Assembly (NCBI RefSeq): GCF_009690905.1
Contig: NZ_VOSW01000031.1
Span: 28,705 to 92,704 of the forward strand
DNA length: 64,000 bases
Direction of reading: 5' to 3'
From: Paraburkholderia madseniana
GTDB taxonomy: Bacteria > Pseudomonadota > Gammaproteobacteria > Burkholderiales > Burkholderiaceae
The notes under the pieces: generated by a model
What the model was told of the DNA's origin: nothing
The model's input: only the letters and a program-made list of their open reading frames with translations
Database searches by the model: none
In this document: positions 26,399 to 35,119 of the stretch, in pieces
How the letters are laid out: each line of letters begins with the position of its first letter
Position numbering within the stretch: position 1 is the stretch's first letter
Translations under genes and position numbers: made by a program

Positions 26399-27172
26399 AT
26401 GGCTCTAGCTAAACGCATCATCCCCTGTCTCGACGTCACGGCTGGCCGCGTGGTCAAGGGCGTCAACTTCGTCGAACTGCGCGATGCGGGCGACCCGGTC
26501 GAAATCGCGCGCCGTTACGACGAACAGGGCGCCGACGAACTGACCTTCCTCGACATCACCGCCACCTCCGACCAGCGCGATCTGATTCTGCCGATCATCG
26601 AAGCGGTCGCCTCCCAGGTGTTCATTCCGCTGACGGTTGGCGGCGGCGTGCGCGCTGTCGAAGACGTGCGGCGGCTGTTGAACGCGGGCGCGGACAAGAT
26701 CAGCATGAACTCGTCGGCGGTCGCGAATCCGCAACTCGTGCGCGACGCGACGGACAAATACGGCTCGCAATGCATCGTCGTCGCCATCGACGCGAAGCGC
26801 GTCTCCGCGGACGGCGAGCCGCCGCGCTGGGAAGTCTTCACGCACGGTGGGCGCAAGGCCACCGGCCTCGAAGCCGTTGAATGGGCGCGCAAGATGGCCG
26901 AACTGGGCGCGGGCGAAATCCTGCTGACCAGCATGGACCGCGATGGCACCAAGAGCGGCTTCGATCTCGCGCTCACGCGGGCGGTGTCCGACGCGGTGTC
27001 GATTCCGGTGATCGCCTCGGGCGGCGTCGGCTCGCTGCAGCATCTGGCCGACGGCATCAAGAGCGGCCACGCGGACGCAGTGCTGGCCGCCAGCATCTTC
27101 CACTACGGCGAACACACCGTGGGCGAGGCCAAGCGCTTCATGGCCGATCAAGGCATTTCGGTGAGGTTGTGA
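26399..27172 (+). CDS. hisF: Imidazole glycerol phosphate synthase subunit HisF
   Basis: The 257-residue TIM barrel has CLDVTAGRVVKGVNF at the N-terminus (catalytic Asp), LTVGGGVRAVEDVRRLL, and LLTSMDRDGTKSGFD with the second catalytic Asp. Closely related to HisA. It cyclises the product with ammonia from HisH. A 229-nt spacer precedes it. Confidence 0.96.
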   Translation: MALAKRIIPCLDVTAGRVVKGVNFVELRDAGDPVEIARRYDEQGADELTFLDITATSDQRDLILPIIEAVASQVFIPLTVGGGVRAVEDVRRLLNAGADKISMNSSAVANPQLVRDATDKYGSQCIVVAIDAKRVSADGEPPRWEVFTHGGRKATGLEAVEWARKMAELGAGEILLTSMDRDGTKSGFDLALTRAVSDAVSIPVIASGGVGSLQHLADGIKSGHADAVLAASIFHYGEHTVGEAKRFMADQGISVRL

Positions 27173-27173
27173 C

Positions 27174-27584
27174 GTGGTGAATCCCTCAGCAGTAGAGTGG
27201 CTCGACAAGGTCAGGTGGGACGCGAACGGCCTCGTGCCGGTGATCGCGCAGGAAGCATCGACCAACGACGTGCTGATGTTCGCGTGGATGAACCGCGAAG
27301 CTTTGGCGAAAACCGTCGAAACCGGCCGCGCGGTGTATTTTTCGCGCTCGCGCCAGCGCTTGTGGTTCAAGGGTGAAGAGTCCGGCCACGTGCAGCATGT
27401 GCATGAAGTGCGGCTCGATTGCGACGAAGACGTCGTGCTGCTGAAGGTCGAGCAGGTGTCGGGCATTGCGTGCCACACCGGCCGCCACTCGTGCTTTTTC
27501 CAGAAATTCGAAGGCACGGTTGAAGATGGCGACTGGGTCGCCGTCGATCCCGTGTTGAAAGATCCCGAACACATCTACAAATGA
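27174..27584 (+). CDS. hisI: Phosphoribosyl-AMP cyclohydrolase HisI
   Basis: The 136-residue protein has the HisI signature VLMFAWMNREALAKT, FSRSRQRLWFKGEESGHVQ, and zinc-binding CDEDVVLLKVEQ with HTGRHSCFF. Two adjacent GTG codons (27174, 27177) are possible starts; GAGG at 27163-27166 fits either. It overlaps hisE by ATGA. Confidence 0.95.
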   Translation: MVNPSAVEWLDKVRWDANGLVPVIAQEASTNDVLMFAWMNREALAKTVETGRAVYFSRSRQRLWFKGEESGHVQHVHEVRLDCDEDVVLLKVEQVSGIACHTGRHSCFFQKFEGTVEDGDWVAVDPVLKDPEHIYK

Positions 27585-27973
27585 CGCAATCCACGCAATC
27601 CACCGAATCGGCTTCGTCTACCAAGGACACGCTGCTGCGCCTCGCGGCCATCATCGACAGCCGCAAGGGCGGCGATCCGGACGTCTCGTACGTGTCGCGC
27701 CTCTTCCACAAAGGCGATGACGCGATTCTCAAGAAGATCGGCGAAGAGGCCACCGAAGTCGTGCTGGCCGCCAAAGACACCCGTCACGGCGGCGCGCCGA
27801 AAGCGCTGGTCGGCGAAGTGGCGGACCTCTGGTTTCACTGCCTCGTGATGCTGTCGCATTTCGACCTGAGCCCGGCTGACGTACTTGCCGAACTTGAGCG
27901 CCGCGAAGGCCTGTCGGGCATCGAGGAAAAGGCGCTGCGCAAGAGCCGCGAACGTGAGGAAAACGGCGACTGA
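27581..27973 (+). CDS. hisE: Phosphoribosyl-ATP pyrophosphatase HisE
   Basis: The 130-residue all-alpha enzyme has the KKIGEEATEVVLAAK motif with metal-binding glutamates and LVGEVADLWFHCLVML. It is the last gene of the histidine operon. HisI and HisE are separate here, unlike the E. coli HisIE fusion. Confidence 0.95.
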   Translation: MTQSTQSTESASSTKDTLLRLAAIIDSRKGGDPDVSYVSRLFHKGDDAILKKIGEEATEVVLAAKDTRHGGAPKALVGEVADLWFHCLVMLSHFDLSPADVLAELERREGLSGIEEKALRKSREREENGD

Positions 27974-28079
27974 TTGTCGTCGCCTTGTCGTTACCTTGTC
28001 CGCCGCGTCTTGAAGTGGCGAACGTCGGCACCCACATTGCACTGAACGCATCGGATCGCATCCTCGGGAGGACGCAAGC

Positions 28080-28475
28080 ATGGAACAGTCGCAAGGAAAT
28101 TATCCGCCGCCGGCCTACCGCAACGCGATCGAGCCCGAGCGCGAACGCAGTCTGCGCACGCTCACGCATGTGCTGTACGCGCTGTATGCGGTTCACTGGC
28201 TGACGGGTGGTCTGACGATTCTGATCGCGATCATCATCAACTACGTGAAGCGGCCTGATGTAGTGGGCACGCCCTACGAAGCGCATTTCGAGTGGCAGAT
28301 CCGCTCGTTCTGGATGGCCTTGCTGGGTTATGCGATCGGCGGTGTGCTGCTGTTCGTGGTGATCGGCATTCCGGTTCTGTGGGCCGTCAGCATCTGGATG
28401 TTGTACCGTATTATCAAGGGCTGGCTGTATCTGTACGATAACAAGCCGCTCGCGAACCCGCGTGGCTGGTTCTGA
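28080..28475 (+). CDS. Small membrane protein, DUF4870-like
   Basis: The 131-residue protein has three hydrophobic segments (near residues 26-51, 73-95 and 96-117) and a short charged N-terminus. The pattern NYVKRPDVVGTPYEAHFEWQIRSFW resembles DUF4870-type proteins. GGGAGG supplies the ribosome binding site. It follows hisE by 106 nt. Function unknown. Confidence 0.82.
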   Translation: MEQSQGNYPPPAYRNAIEPERERSLRTLTHVLYALYAVHWLTGGLTILIAIIINYVKRPDVVGTPYEAHFEWQIRSFWMALLGYAIGGVLLFVVIGIPVLWAVSIWMLYRIIKGWLYLYDNKPLANPRGWF

Positions 28476-28557
28476 GTTGGGTCCGGCTGCGGCCGGGCCG
28501 GATATGAGCCGTGCCGCACGACGCTTCGCGCTCTAGCCATACTGTGTCAGGAATACG

Positions 28558-28923
28558 ATGAGCCACGACCCGAACTGCCTTTTCTGCAAGATCGCCGCCG
28601 GCGAGATTCCGTCGACCAAAGTCCACGAGGACGAAGAGTTTGTTGCCTTCCGCGACATCCGCCCGGCCGCTGAAACCCATGTACTGGTGATTCCCCGCAA
28701 ACACGTCGCCACGCTGTCGAATTGCACCGAAAGCGAGGCACCGCTGCTTGGTAGAATGCTAGTTCTGGTGGCGCGTCTGGCCGATCAGTTGGGCGTGGCG
28801 TACACCGGTGGCGAAAGCGGTTTTCGCACGGTAATCAATACGGGACCGGGAGGCGGGCAAGAGGTGTATCACCTACATGCGCACATTCTCGCCGGGCCGC
28901 GTCCGTGGCAGCGCATGGGCTGA
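28558..28923 (+). CDS. HIT-family nucleotide-binding protein
   Basis: The 121-residue protein has the histidine triad HLHAHIL near residues 107-113 and the HinT-type N-terminus CLFCKIAAGEIPSTKVHEDE. HinT proteins hydrolyse adenosine phosphoramidates. It lies between the membrane protein and tatA, as in other Burkholderiales. Confidence 0.93.
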   Translation: MSHDPNCLFCKIAAGEIPSTKVHEDEEFVAFRDIRPAAETHVLVIPRKHVATLSNCTESEAPLLGRMLVLVARLADQLGVAYTGGESGFRTVINTGPGGGQEVYHLHAHILAGPRPWQRMG

Positions 28924-29178
28924 CAGGTTGGGCTCGTAAATAACCGCCGGCTGCGAGGCGCGCAGCGAGTTTTGGCCGCTGACAATAGCAGAGCCGTTGT
29001 TTTTGCTGCACTGTAACGACGCCGACGCGATCGTCAGGTCAAATGGCACACCGTGTCGCGGGTTGAATCGAAACAGCTCGCGGCAACGTATAGATGGAGC
29101 GTACGCGCTTCGATTCACGCCGCAAGGCGCACGAGTTTTGCCGCATCACGTGCGGTGTCGGGGTTAAGGAGAGTAGTC

Positions 29179-29418
29179 ATGGGTTCGTTGAGCATTTGGC
29201 ATTGGCTGATCGTGTTGTTGATCGTGGCGCTCGTGTTCGGCACGAAGAAGCTGCGCAATATCGGCACCGATCTGGGTGGCGCTGTGAAGGGCTTCAAGGA
29301 AGGCATGAAGGAAGCCGAAACGCCCGCAGGCGAAGCGCAGCAGCGCGAACTGCCGCGCAATGGCACGGTAGATGTGGATGCGAAGGAAAAGACGCCGCGT
29401 TCCGGCGATTACCGCTAA
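29179..29418 (+). CDS. tatA: Twin-arginine translocase subunit TatA
   Basis: The 79-residue protein has the TatA N-terminal membrane segment SIWHWLIVLLIVALVFGTKKLRNIG, then the amphipathic helix DLGGAVKGFKEGMKEAE. TatA forms the pore for folded proteins. AAGGAGAG precedes the ATG. First gene of tatABC. Confidence 0.95.
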   Translation: MGSLSIWHWLIVLLIVALVFGTKKLRNIGTDLGGAVKGFKEGMKEAETPAGEAQQRELPRNGTVDVDAKEKTPRSGDYR

Positions 29419-29457
29419 GCCGCGGCCCAACCGCGTTACTGACGGACACTCCACTTC

Positions 29458-29976
29458 ATGCTGGACCTCGGTCTAACCAAGATGGCGCTGATTGGCGTCG
29501 TCGCGCTGGTCGTACTCGGGCCTGAGCGCCTGCCTCGCGTCGCCCGCACGGCCGGCGCGTTGTTCGGCCGCGCGCAGCGGTATATCAACGACGTGAAGGC
29601 CGAAGTCACCCGTGAAATCGAACTCGACGAATTGCGTCGCATGAAAACCGAGTTCGAAGCGGCGGCGAGCAACGTCGAAACCAGCGTTCAGGACAATCTG
29701 CGCAAGCATGAGACCGAACTGAACGACGCGTGGAATAGCGGCACGTCGGTGTCGCCAAGCATTGCCGGCGGTGCGCTTGAAGATGCCGGCAATTCGCCGT
29801 GGCAGACCACCACGCCACCGGCAGGCGCTAAACGCAAGAACTGGCGCGTCAAGCAGACCGCCATGCCCACCTGGTACAAGCGCGCCACCACGCGCCGCAC
29901 GCGTGTGCAGTCGGGCGCTGCGCGCGTGGCGCGGCATACGCCGGCCAGCATGCGTCGTCCGACGCGGTTCTTCTGA
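29458..29976 (+). CDS. tatB: Twin-arginine translocase subunit TatB
   Basis: The 172-residue protein has the TatB N-terminus with LGPERLPRVARTAG after a membrane segment, a charged helical middle, and a basic, disordered C-terminus. TatB binds the twin-arginine signal together with TatC. It follows tatA by 39 nt. Confidence 0.93.
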   Translation: MLDLGLTKMALIGVVALVVLGPERLPRVARTAGALFGRAQRYINDVKAEVTREIELDELRRMKTEFEAAASNVETSVQDNLRKHETELNDAWNSGTSVSPSIAGGALEDAGNSPWQTTTPPAGAKRKNWRVKQTAMPTWYKRATTRRTRVQSGAARVARHTPASMRRPTRFF

Positions 29977-30010
29977 TGATCAGAACGACAATCTCTAACC
30001 GAGGGCCGGT

Positions 30011-30790
30011 GTGAGCGACCCCCAGCAAACCCAGGACGAAGGCACTGAAGAGACCTTCATTTCCCACCTCGTTGAATTGCGCGACCGTATCATCCGCGCC
30101 GGCCTTGCCGTCATCGTGGTGTTTGTCGGGCTCGTGTATTGGGCACCGGACATTTTCCGGCTGCTGGCGCGGCCCTTGATGCAGAATCTGCCGAAGGACG
30201 GCAAGATGATCGTCACCGACGTCACCGGCTCGTTCTTCGTGCCGATGAAGGTGACCATGATGGTCGCCTTTGTGATTGCGCTGCCGGTCGTGCTGTACCA
30301 GATCTGGGCATTCGTCGCGCCGGGTTTGTACCAGCATGAGAAGAAGCTGGTCGGGCCGCTGGTGGGCAGCAGCTACACGCTGTTCCTGTGCGGCATGGCG
30401 TTCGCGTACTTCGTGGTGTTTCCGACCATCTTCCGCGTGATGGCGCACTACAACGCGCCGCTCGGCGCGGAGATGAACACCGATATCGACAACTACCTGA
30501 GCTTCGTGCTGACCATGTTCCTCGCGTTCGGGGTGACGTTCGAAGTGCCGATTGTCGTGGTGCTGTTGGTCCGCATGAACGTGCTGACCATCAAGAAGCT
30601 CAAGGAAATCCGTCCGTATGTGGTCGTGGGCGCGTTCGTGATTTCAGCGGTGGTGACGCCGCCGGACGTGTTCTCGCAGCTCATTCTGGCGATTCCGCTG
30701 ATCGTGCTGTATGAGGCGGGGATCATTGCGGCGCGGTTGATTGTCGGCAAGCAGAAACCCGTGATTGCGGAAGACAGTCCGCCGGGTTGA
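30011..30790 (+). CDS. tatC: Twin-arginine translocase subunit TatC
   Basis: The 259-residue protein has six predicted membrane segments and the TatC signature FISHLVELRDRIIRA, followed by PFFVPMKV-like loops. It recognises the RR motif of Tat substrates. Begins at GTG 30011. The nearby Rieske protein gene (33098-33718) encodes a likely Tat substrate. Confidence 0.95.
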   Translation: MSDPQQTQDEGTEETFISHLVELRDRIIRAGLAVIVVFVGLVYWAPDIFRLLARPLMQNLPKDGKMIVTDVTGSFFVPMKVTMMVAFVIALPVVLYQIWAFVAPGLYQHEKKLVGPLVGSSYTLFLCGMAFAYFVVFPTIFRVMAHYNAPLGAEMNTDIDNYLSFVLTMFLAFGVTFEVPIVVVLLVRMNVLTIKKLKEIRPYVVVGAFVISAVVTPPDVFSQLILAIPLIVLYEAGIIAARLIVGKQKPVIAEDSPPG

Positions 30791-30812
30791 ACGGCAGCAC
30801 AGAGAGACAAAC

Positions 30813-30850
30813 AAAAAGGGCAGTCCATCACGGACTGCCCTTTTTGTTTT
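30813..30850. terminator. Bidirectional intrinsic terminator
   Basis: A 9-bp stem (GGGCAGTCC at 30818-30826, GGACTGCCC at 30832-30840) flanked by A5 on one side and T5 on the other. It serves convergent tatC and the DegS/DegQ-type protease gene. Confidence 0.9.
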
Positions 30851-30886
30851 GCGGTGCCCACACCACTGGCCGCTATCTATCGCTTC

Positions 30887-32110
30887 TCAACCGCCGTCGT
30901 CGTCCTGCTGATCGCCGCCGCCGTTATCTTCTGCCGGTTGCTTCGGCGGAGGCGGGCGCTTGCCGATGGTCACGTCCAGATCCATCGCGTGGCTCTTGCG
31001 CACCAGGTGAACCTTCGCAGCCGTGCCCGGCTTGATCTGCGCGATGACGTTCAGCAGACGTGTGGTGTCGGTGATCTCCTGGCCGTTCACGCTTACCAGA
31101 ATGTCACCCGGCTTGATGCCAGCACGGTCGGCCGGCCCGTTCTTCAGCACGCCCGCGACAATCGCGCCCGACTTCTGCTCGAGCCCGAACGATTCGGCGA
31201 TTTCCGGCGTCACGTCCTGCGGCTCCACGCCGATCCAGCCGCGCGTGACGGAGCCCGTCGTGATGATGCTCTCCAGCACGCTGCGCGCGGTCGAGACAGG
31301 AATCGCAAAGCCGATGCCGAGCGAGCCGCCCGAGCGCGAATAGATGGCGGTATTGATGCCGAGCAGATTGCCGTTCACGTCGACCAGCGCACCGCCCGAG
31401 TTGCCCGGGTTGATGGCCGCGTCGGTCTGAATGAAGTTTTCGAACGTGTTGATGCCGAGGTGATTGCGCCCGAGCGCGCTGACAATGCCCATGGTCACCG
31501 TCTGACCGACGCCGAACGGATTGCCGATCGCCAGCACCACGTCGCCCACACGCGTCTGGTCCATGCGGCCGAGCGTGATGGTGGGCAGGTTGGTCATGTT
31601 GACCTTCAGCACGGCCAGATCGGTCTCAGGATCGACGCCGATCACCTTGGCGTTGGTGGTGCGGCCGTCGGCAAGCGCGATTTCGATCTGATCGGCGCCG
31701 TCCACGACGTGCTGGTTCGTTAGAATGTAACCTTCCGAACTCACTATCACTCCCGAGCCCAGATTCGACGCGGGTTGTTCCTGCTGCTTGCCTTTGTTCT
31801 TGTCACCGAAGAAATAGCGGAACAACGGATCTTTCGCGCGCGGGTCGGGCGGCAGTGAGCCATCCTTGCTGGAGAACACATTGACGACCGCGGGCATGGC
31901 TTTTTGCGCGGCGTCTGCATAGGACGCCTGTGCAGGACCCGTGCCGATGCCTGGCGCCACTTCCCGAAGGGCGACGATCGGTTCGGCGAGTTGCTTGCCG
32001 AATTGCCCTTGACGCTGGAGCCACTGCGGTTTGAGGGTCGCAATGATGAACATCAGCGCCAACAGCACAGTCACCGCTTGGGCAAAGAACAGCCAAAAGC
32101 GTCTAAGCAT
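30887..32110 (-). CDS. DegS/DegQ-type trypsin-like serine protease with PDZ domain
   Basis: The 407-residue protein has an N-terminal membrane anchor (residues 5-25). The protease domain shows the triad His in TNQHVVDGA, Asp in PETDLAVLKV and Ser in NPGNSGGALV. A single PDZ domain follows (GAIVAGVLKNGPADRAGIKPGDILVSVNG). One PDZ plus an anchor resembles DegS, which starts the sigma-E cascade, but DegQ-like quality-control function is also possible. The acidic, Pro-rich tail is unusual. Its start codon is only 19 nt from that of the divergent Nif3-like gene. Confidence 0.92.
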   Translation of the reverse strand: MLRRFWLFFAQAVTVLLALMFIIATLKPQWLQRQGQFGKQLAEPIVALREVAPGIGTGPAQASYADAAQKAMPAVVNVFSSKDGSLPPDPRAKDPLFRYFFGDKNKGKQQEQPASNLGSGVIVSSEGYILTNQHVVDGADQIEIALADGRTTNAKVIGVDPETDLAVLKVNMTNLPTITLGRMDQTRVGDVVLAIGNPFGVGQTVTMGIVSALGRNHLGINTFENFIQTDAAINPGNSGGALVDVNGNLLGINTAIYSRSGGSLGIGFAIPVSTARSVLESIITTGSVTRGWIGVEPQDVTPEIAESFGLEQKSGAIVAGVLKNGPADRAGIKPGDILVSVNGQEITDTTRLLNVIAQIKPGTAAKVHLVRKSHAMDLDVTIGKRPPPPKQPAEDNGGGDQQDDDGG

Positions 32111-32129
32111 CTGAAGACTAGAGGTTTAT

Positions 32130-32876
32130 ATGGATCGGATCGAACTTGAATTGTACTTGAACAATCTCCTTGAAACCGCGCGCTTCAAGGACTATTGCCC
32201 CAATGGATTGCAGGTGGAAGGGCGCCGCAGGATCAATAAGCTCGCGACCGGCGTGACGGCTTCAGTGGCCTTCCTCGAGGCCGCGCTCGACTGGGGTGCG
32301 GACGCGGTGCTGGTCCATCACGGCTACTTCTGGCGCAACGAGGCGCCGCAGATCACCGGGCGCAAACACGCGCGCCTGAAGCTGCTGATTGCCAACGACC
32401 TGAACCTGTTCGCCTATCACCTGCCGCTGGACGACCATCCCGAGTTCGGCAACAACGCGCAAATCGGCGCGAAGATGGGCTGGATCAGCGACGCGCGCTT
32501 CGGCGAGAACGATCTCGGCTGGCTCGCCACGTTGCCGATGCCGATCACGCTCGCGCACTTCACCGCGCAAGTCGAGCAGACGCTCGGCCGCACGCCGCTC
32601 GTGTTCGGCGACCCGGATCGCGAATTGCGCCGCGTGGGCTGGTGCACGGGCGCCGCGCAAGGCATGTTCGACGCCGCGATCAATGCCGGCGCTGATGTCT
32701 ACCTGACCGGCGAAGTGTCGGAGTCGGTGATGCACACCTCGGCGGAAAGCGGCGTGGCGTTCCTCGCGGCCGGCCACCACGCCACCGAACGTTTCGGCGT
32801 GCAAGCGGTGGGCAAGCATCTGTCCGAGCAGTTCGATATCGAACACGTGTTTATCGATATCCCGAATCCCGTCTGA
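32130..32876 (+). CDS. Nif3-like dinuclear metal-center protein (YbgI family)
   Basis: The 248-residue protein has metal-binding HHGYFWRNE and the C-terminal HHATERFGVQA motif of the NIF3/YbgI family, sometimes called GTP cyclohydrolase 1 type 2. Physiological role is uncertain. GAGG at 32120-32123 is the ribosome binding site. The promoter must lie inside the divergent protease gene. Confidence 0.93.
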   Translation: MDRIELELYLNNLLETARFKDYCPNGLQVEGRRRINKLATGVTASVAFLEAALDWGADAVLVHHGYFWRNEAPQITGRKHARLKLLIANDLNLFAYHLPLDDHPEFGNNAQIGAKMGWISDARFGENDLGWLATLPMPITLAHFTAQVEQTLGRTPLVFGDPDRELRRVGWCTGAAQGMFDAAINAGADVYLTGEVSESVMHTSAESGVAFLAAGHHATERFGVQAVGKHLSEQFDIEHVFIDIPNPV

Positions 32877-32930
32877 ATTGAAAATCGGCATTAGAGAAGA
32901 AAAAGGCACGAATAACGCAGAGGGCACTTA

Positions 32931-33001
32931 AAAGGAGGTGCGAAAAAGTTTGCGATCCGTACGGAGAAACCCTGACTTATCAAGGGCTTCGCACGGTTTT
33001 T
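32931..33001 (+). other. Structured leader / terminator-like RNA before petA
   Basis: A strong AAAGGAGGTG (32931-32940) has no adjacent ATG. It borders an outer stem GTGCGAA (32938-32944) / TTCGCAC (32988-32994) that encloses palindromic TCCGTACGGA (32956-32965) and a CCCT/AGGG hairpin (32970-32986). GGTTTTT follows (32995-33001). It could be an attenuator or the terminator of the Nif3-like gene. Confidence 0.4.
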
Positions 33002-33097
33002 GGCAATGGGGCCTTGTAAATGCCGACTCCATTCGCGCAAACTAGCGGCGGTAGAAGCGACGTGAAGGAAAAATCCAACTCAGAAGTGGGGCGTGTA

Positions 33098-33718
33098 ATG
33101 CGAGACAAGGAAGATGAACGCGTCGACGGCGGCCGCCGTACCTGGCTGATAGCGACGACCGTAGCAGGTGGCATTGGAGGCGTTGCCACTGTCGTACCCT
33201 TTGTTAGTTCGTTTGCACCATCTGAAAAGGCCAAGGCGGCAGGCGCCCCGGTCGAAGTCGATATCAGTGATCTCAAGCCCGGCGACATGAAGACCGTCGC
33301 CTGGCGCGGTAAGCCGGTGTGGATCATCAATCGCACTGACAGGATGCTCGCCGATGTCCAGAAAGCCGATAAGGAAGTAGCGGATCCTCTCACCAAGAAT
33401 CCTTTTTCGATGCCATTGCCGGAGTACTGCAACAACGAATTCCGTTCACGCACCGACCACAAGAACCTTTTCGTCGCCGTCGCCGTGTGCACCCATCTGG
33501 GCTGCACGCCGACGCCGCGCTTCCAGGAGGGCGCGCAGCCCAATCTTCCCGACGACTGGCCAGGCGGCTTCCTGTGCCCTTGCCACGGCTCGACCTATGA
33601 CATGGCCGGCCGCGTCTTCAAGAACAAACCTGCGCCGCAGAACCTCGACATCCCGCCTTACATGTTCACCTCGGCCACGGGCCTCGTGATCGGCAAGGAC
33701 GAGAAAGGAGAAGCGTAA
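33098..33718 (+). CDS. petA: Ubiquinol-cytochrome c reductase Rieske subunit
   Basis: The 206-residue protein has an N-terminal RR motif (GGRRTWLIATT) followed by a hydrophobic segment, fitting a Tat-dependent signal anchor. The Rieske 2Fe-2S ligands are in CTHLGC and CPCHGS. It transfers electrons from ubiquinol to cytochrome c1. ATG 33098 is preferred; in-frame starts at 33020 and 33062 exist. The stop overlaps petB as TAATG. Tat export links it to the nearby tatABC. Confidence 0.95.
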   Translation: MRDKEDERVDGGRRTWLIATTVAGGIGGVATVVPFVSSFAPSEKAKAAGAPVEVDISDLKPGDMKTVAWRGKPVWIINRTDRMLADVQKADKEVADPLTKNPFSMPLPEYCNNEFRSRTDHKNLFVAVAVCTHLGCTPTPRFQEGAQPNLPDDWPGGFLCPCHGSTYDMAGRVFKNKPAPQNLDIPPYMFTSATGLVIGKDEKGEA

Positions 33719-35097
33719 TGGCGATCGAACACGAAGTAGAGACGACCGGGCTGGTCGGCTGGATCGACCGCCGGTTTCCCATGACGTCCACTTGGAAAAA
33801 GCATGTTTCCGAGTACTACGCGCCGAAGAACTTCAACTTCTGGTACTTCTTCGGTTCGCTCGCGCTGCTGGTGCTGGTCAATCAGATCGTCACCGGCATC
33901 TTCCTCACGATGAACTACAAGCCCGACGCGACGCTCGCGTTCTCGTCGGTCGAGTACATCATGCGCGAGGTGCCGTGGGGCTGGCTGATCCGCTATATGC
34001 ACTCCACGGGTGCGTCGATGTTCTTCGTCGTCGTGTATCTGCATATGTTCCGCGGACTGATGTACGGCTCGTACCGCAAGCCGCGCGAACTGGTGTGGAT
34101 CTTCGGCTGCGCGATCTTCCTGAGCCTGATGGCCGAGGCGTTCTTCGGCTACCTGCTGCCGTGGGGCCAGATGTCGTTCTGGGGCGCGCAGGTGATCGTG
34201 AACCTGTTCTCGGCGATTCCGTTCATCGGGCCGGATCTGTCGCTGTGGATTCGTGGCGATTACGTCGTCTCGGACGTCACGCTGAACCGCTTCTTCGCTT
34301 TCCACGTGATCGCGATTCCGCTGGTGCTGATCGGGCTGGTGGTCGCGCACCTGGTGGCGCTGCATGAAGTGGGGTCGAACAACCCGGACGGCATCGAGAT
34401 CAAGGCAAAGAAGGACCCGGACGGCATTCCGCTCGACGGCATCCCGTTCCACCCGTACTACTCGGTGCACGACTTCATGGGCGTGTCGGTGTTCCTGATC
34501 ATCTTCGCCGCGATCATCTTCTTCGCACCGGAGATGGGTGGGTACTTCCTTGAAGCGAACAACTTCATTCCCGCCAATCCGCTGCAAACGCCGCAGGAAA
34601 TTGCGCCAGTGTGGTACTTCACGGCGTTCTATGCGATGTTGCGCGCCACCACCGATCCATTCAAGATCGTGCTGATGATCATCGTCGCGCTGCTCGGCCT
34701 GTTCGCGCTGGTGCGCGCACGCGGCAAATGGAAGCTCGGCTTGCCGGTGCTCGCGGTTCTGGTGGTTCTGGCCATGGCGTTCACCGAATCGAAATTCTGG
34801 GGCGTGGTGGTGATGGGCAGCGCGGTGATCTCGCTGTTCTTCCTGCCGTGGCTCGACCGCTCGCCGGTGAAGTCGATCCGTTACCGGCCGTTTTTTCACA
34901 AGGTGTTCTACGGGATCTTCGTGCTCGCTTTCCTGACGTTGGGCTTCCTCGGCACCAAACCGCCGTCGCCCGCCTCGACGTTGATTGCTCAGGTGTGTGC
35001 ACTGATCTACTTCGCGTTTTTCCTCGGTATGCCGGTCTGGACGCGGCTTGGCACGTTCAAGCAGCCGCCCGAGCGGGTGCGGTTCAAGCCCCACTAA
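33718..35097 (+). CDS. petB: Cytochrome b of the bc1 complex
   Basis: The 459-residue membrane protein has about eight transmembrane segments, haem-ligating His residues (for example in MHSTGASMFFVVVYLHMFRG and LNRFFAFHVIAIPL), and the Qo-site PEWY-like motif seen as PVWYF. The long C-terminus adds hydrophobic segments. It is the quinol-oxidising core of complex III. Coupled to petA. Confidence 0.96.
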   Translation: MAIEHEVETTGLVGWIDRRFPMTSTWKKHVSEYYAPKNFNFWYFFGSLALLVLVNQIVTGIFLTMNYKPDATLAFSSVEYIMREVPWGWLIRYMHSTGASMFFVVVYLHMFRGLMYGSYRKPRELVWIFGCAIFLSLMAEAFFGYLLPWGQMSFWGAQVIVNLFSAIPFIGPDLSLWIRGDYVVSDVTLNRFFAFHVIAIPLVLIGLVVAHLVALHEVGSNNPDGIEIKAKKDPDGIPLDGIPFHPYYSVHDFMGVSVFLIIFAAIIFFAPEMGGYFLEANNFIPANPLQTPQEIAPVWYFTAFYAMLRATTDPFKIVLMIIVALLGLFALVRARGKWKLGLPVLAVLVVLAMAFTESKFWGVVVMGSAVISLFFLPWLDRSPVKSIRYRPFFHKVFYGIFVLAFLTLGFLGTKPPSPASTLIAQVCALIYFAFFLGMPVWTRLGTFKQPPERVRFKPH

Positions 35098-35119
35098 TCG
35101 CGAGCCCGGAGAACACGAA

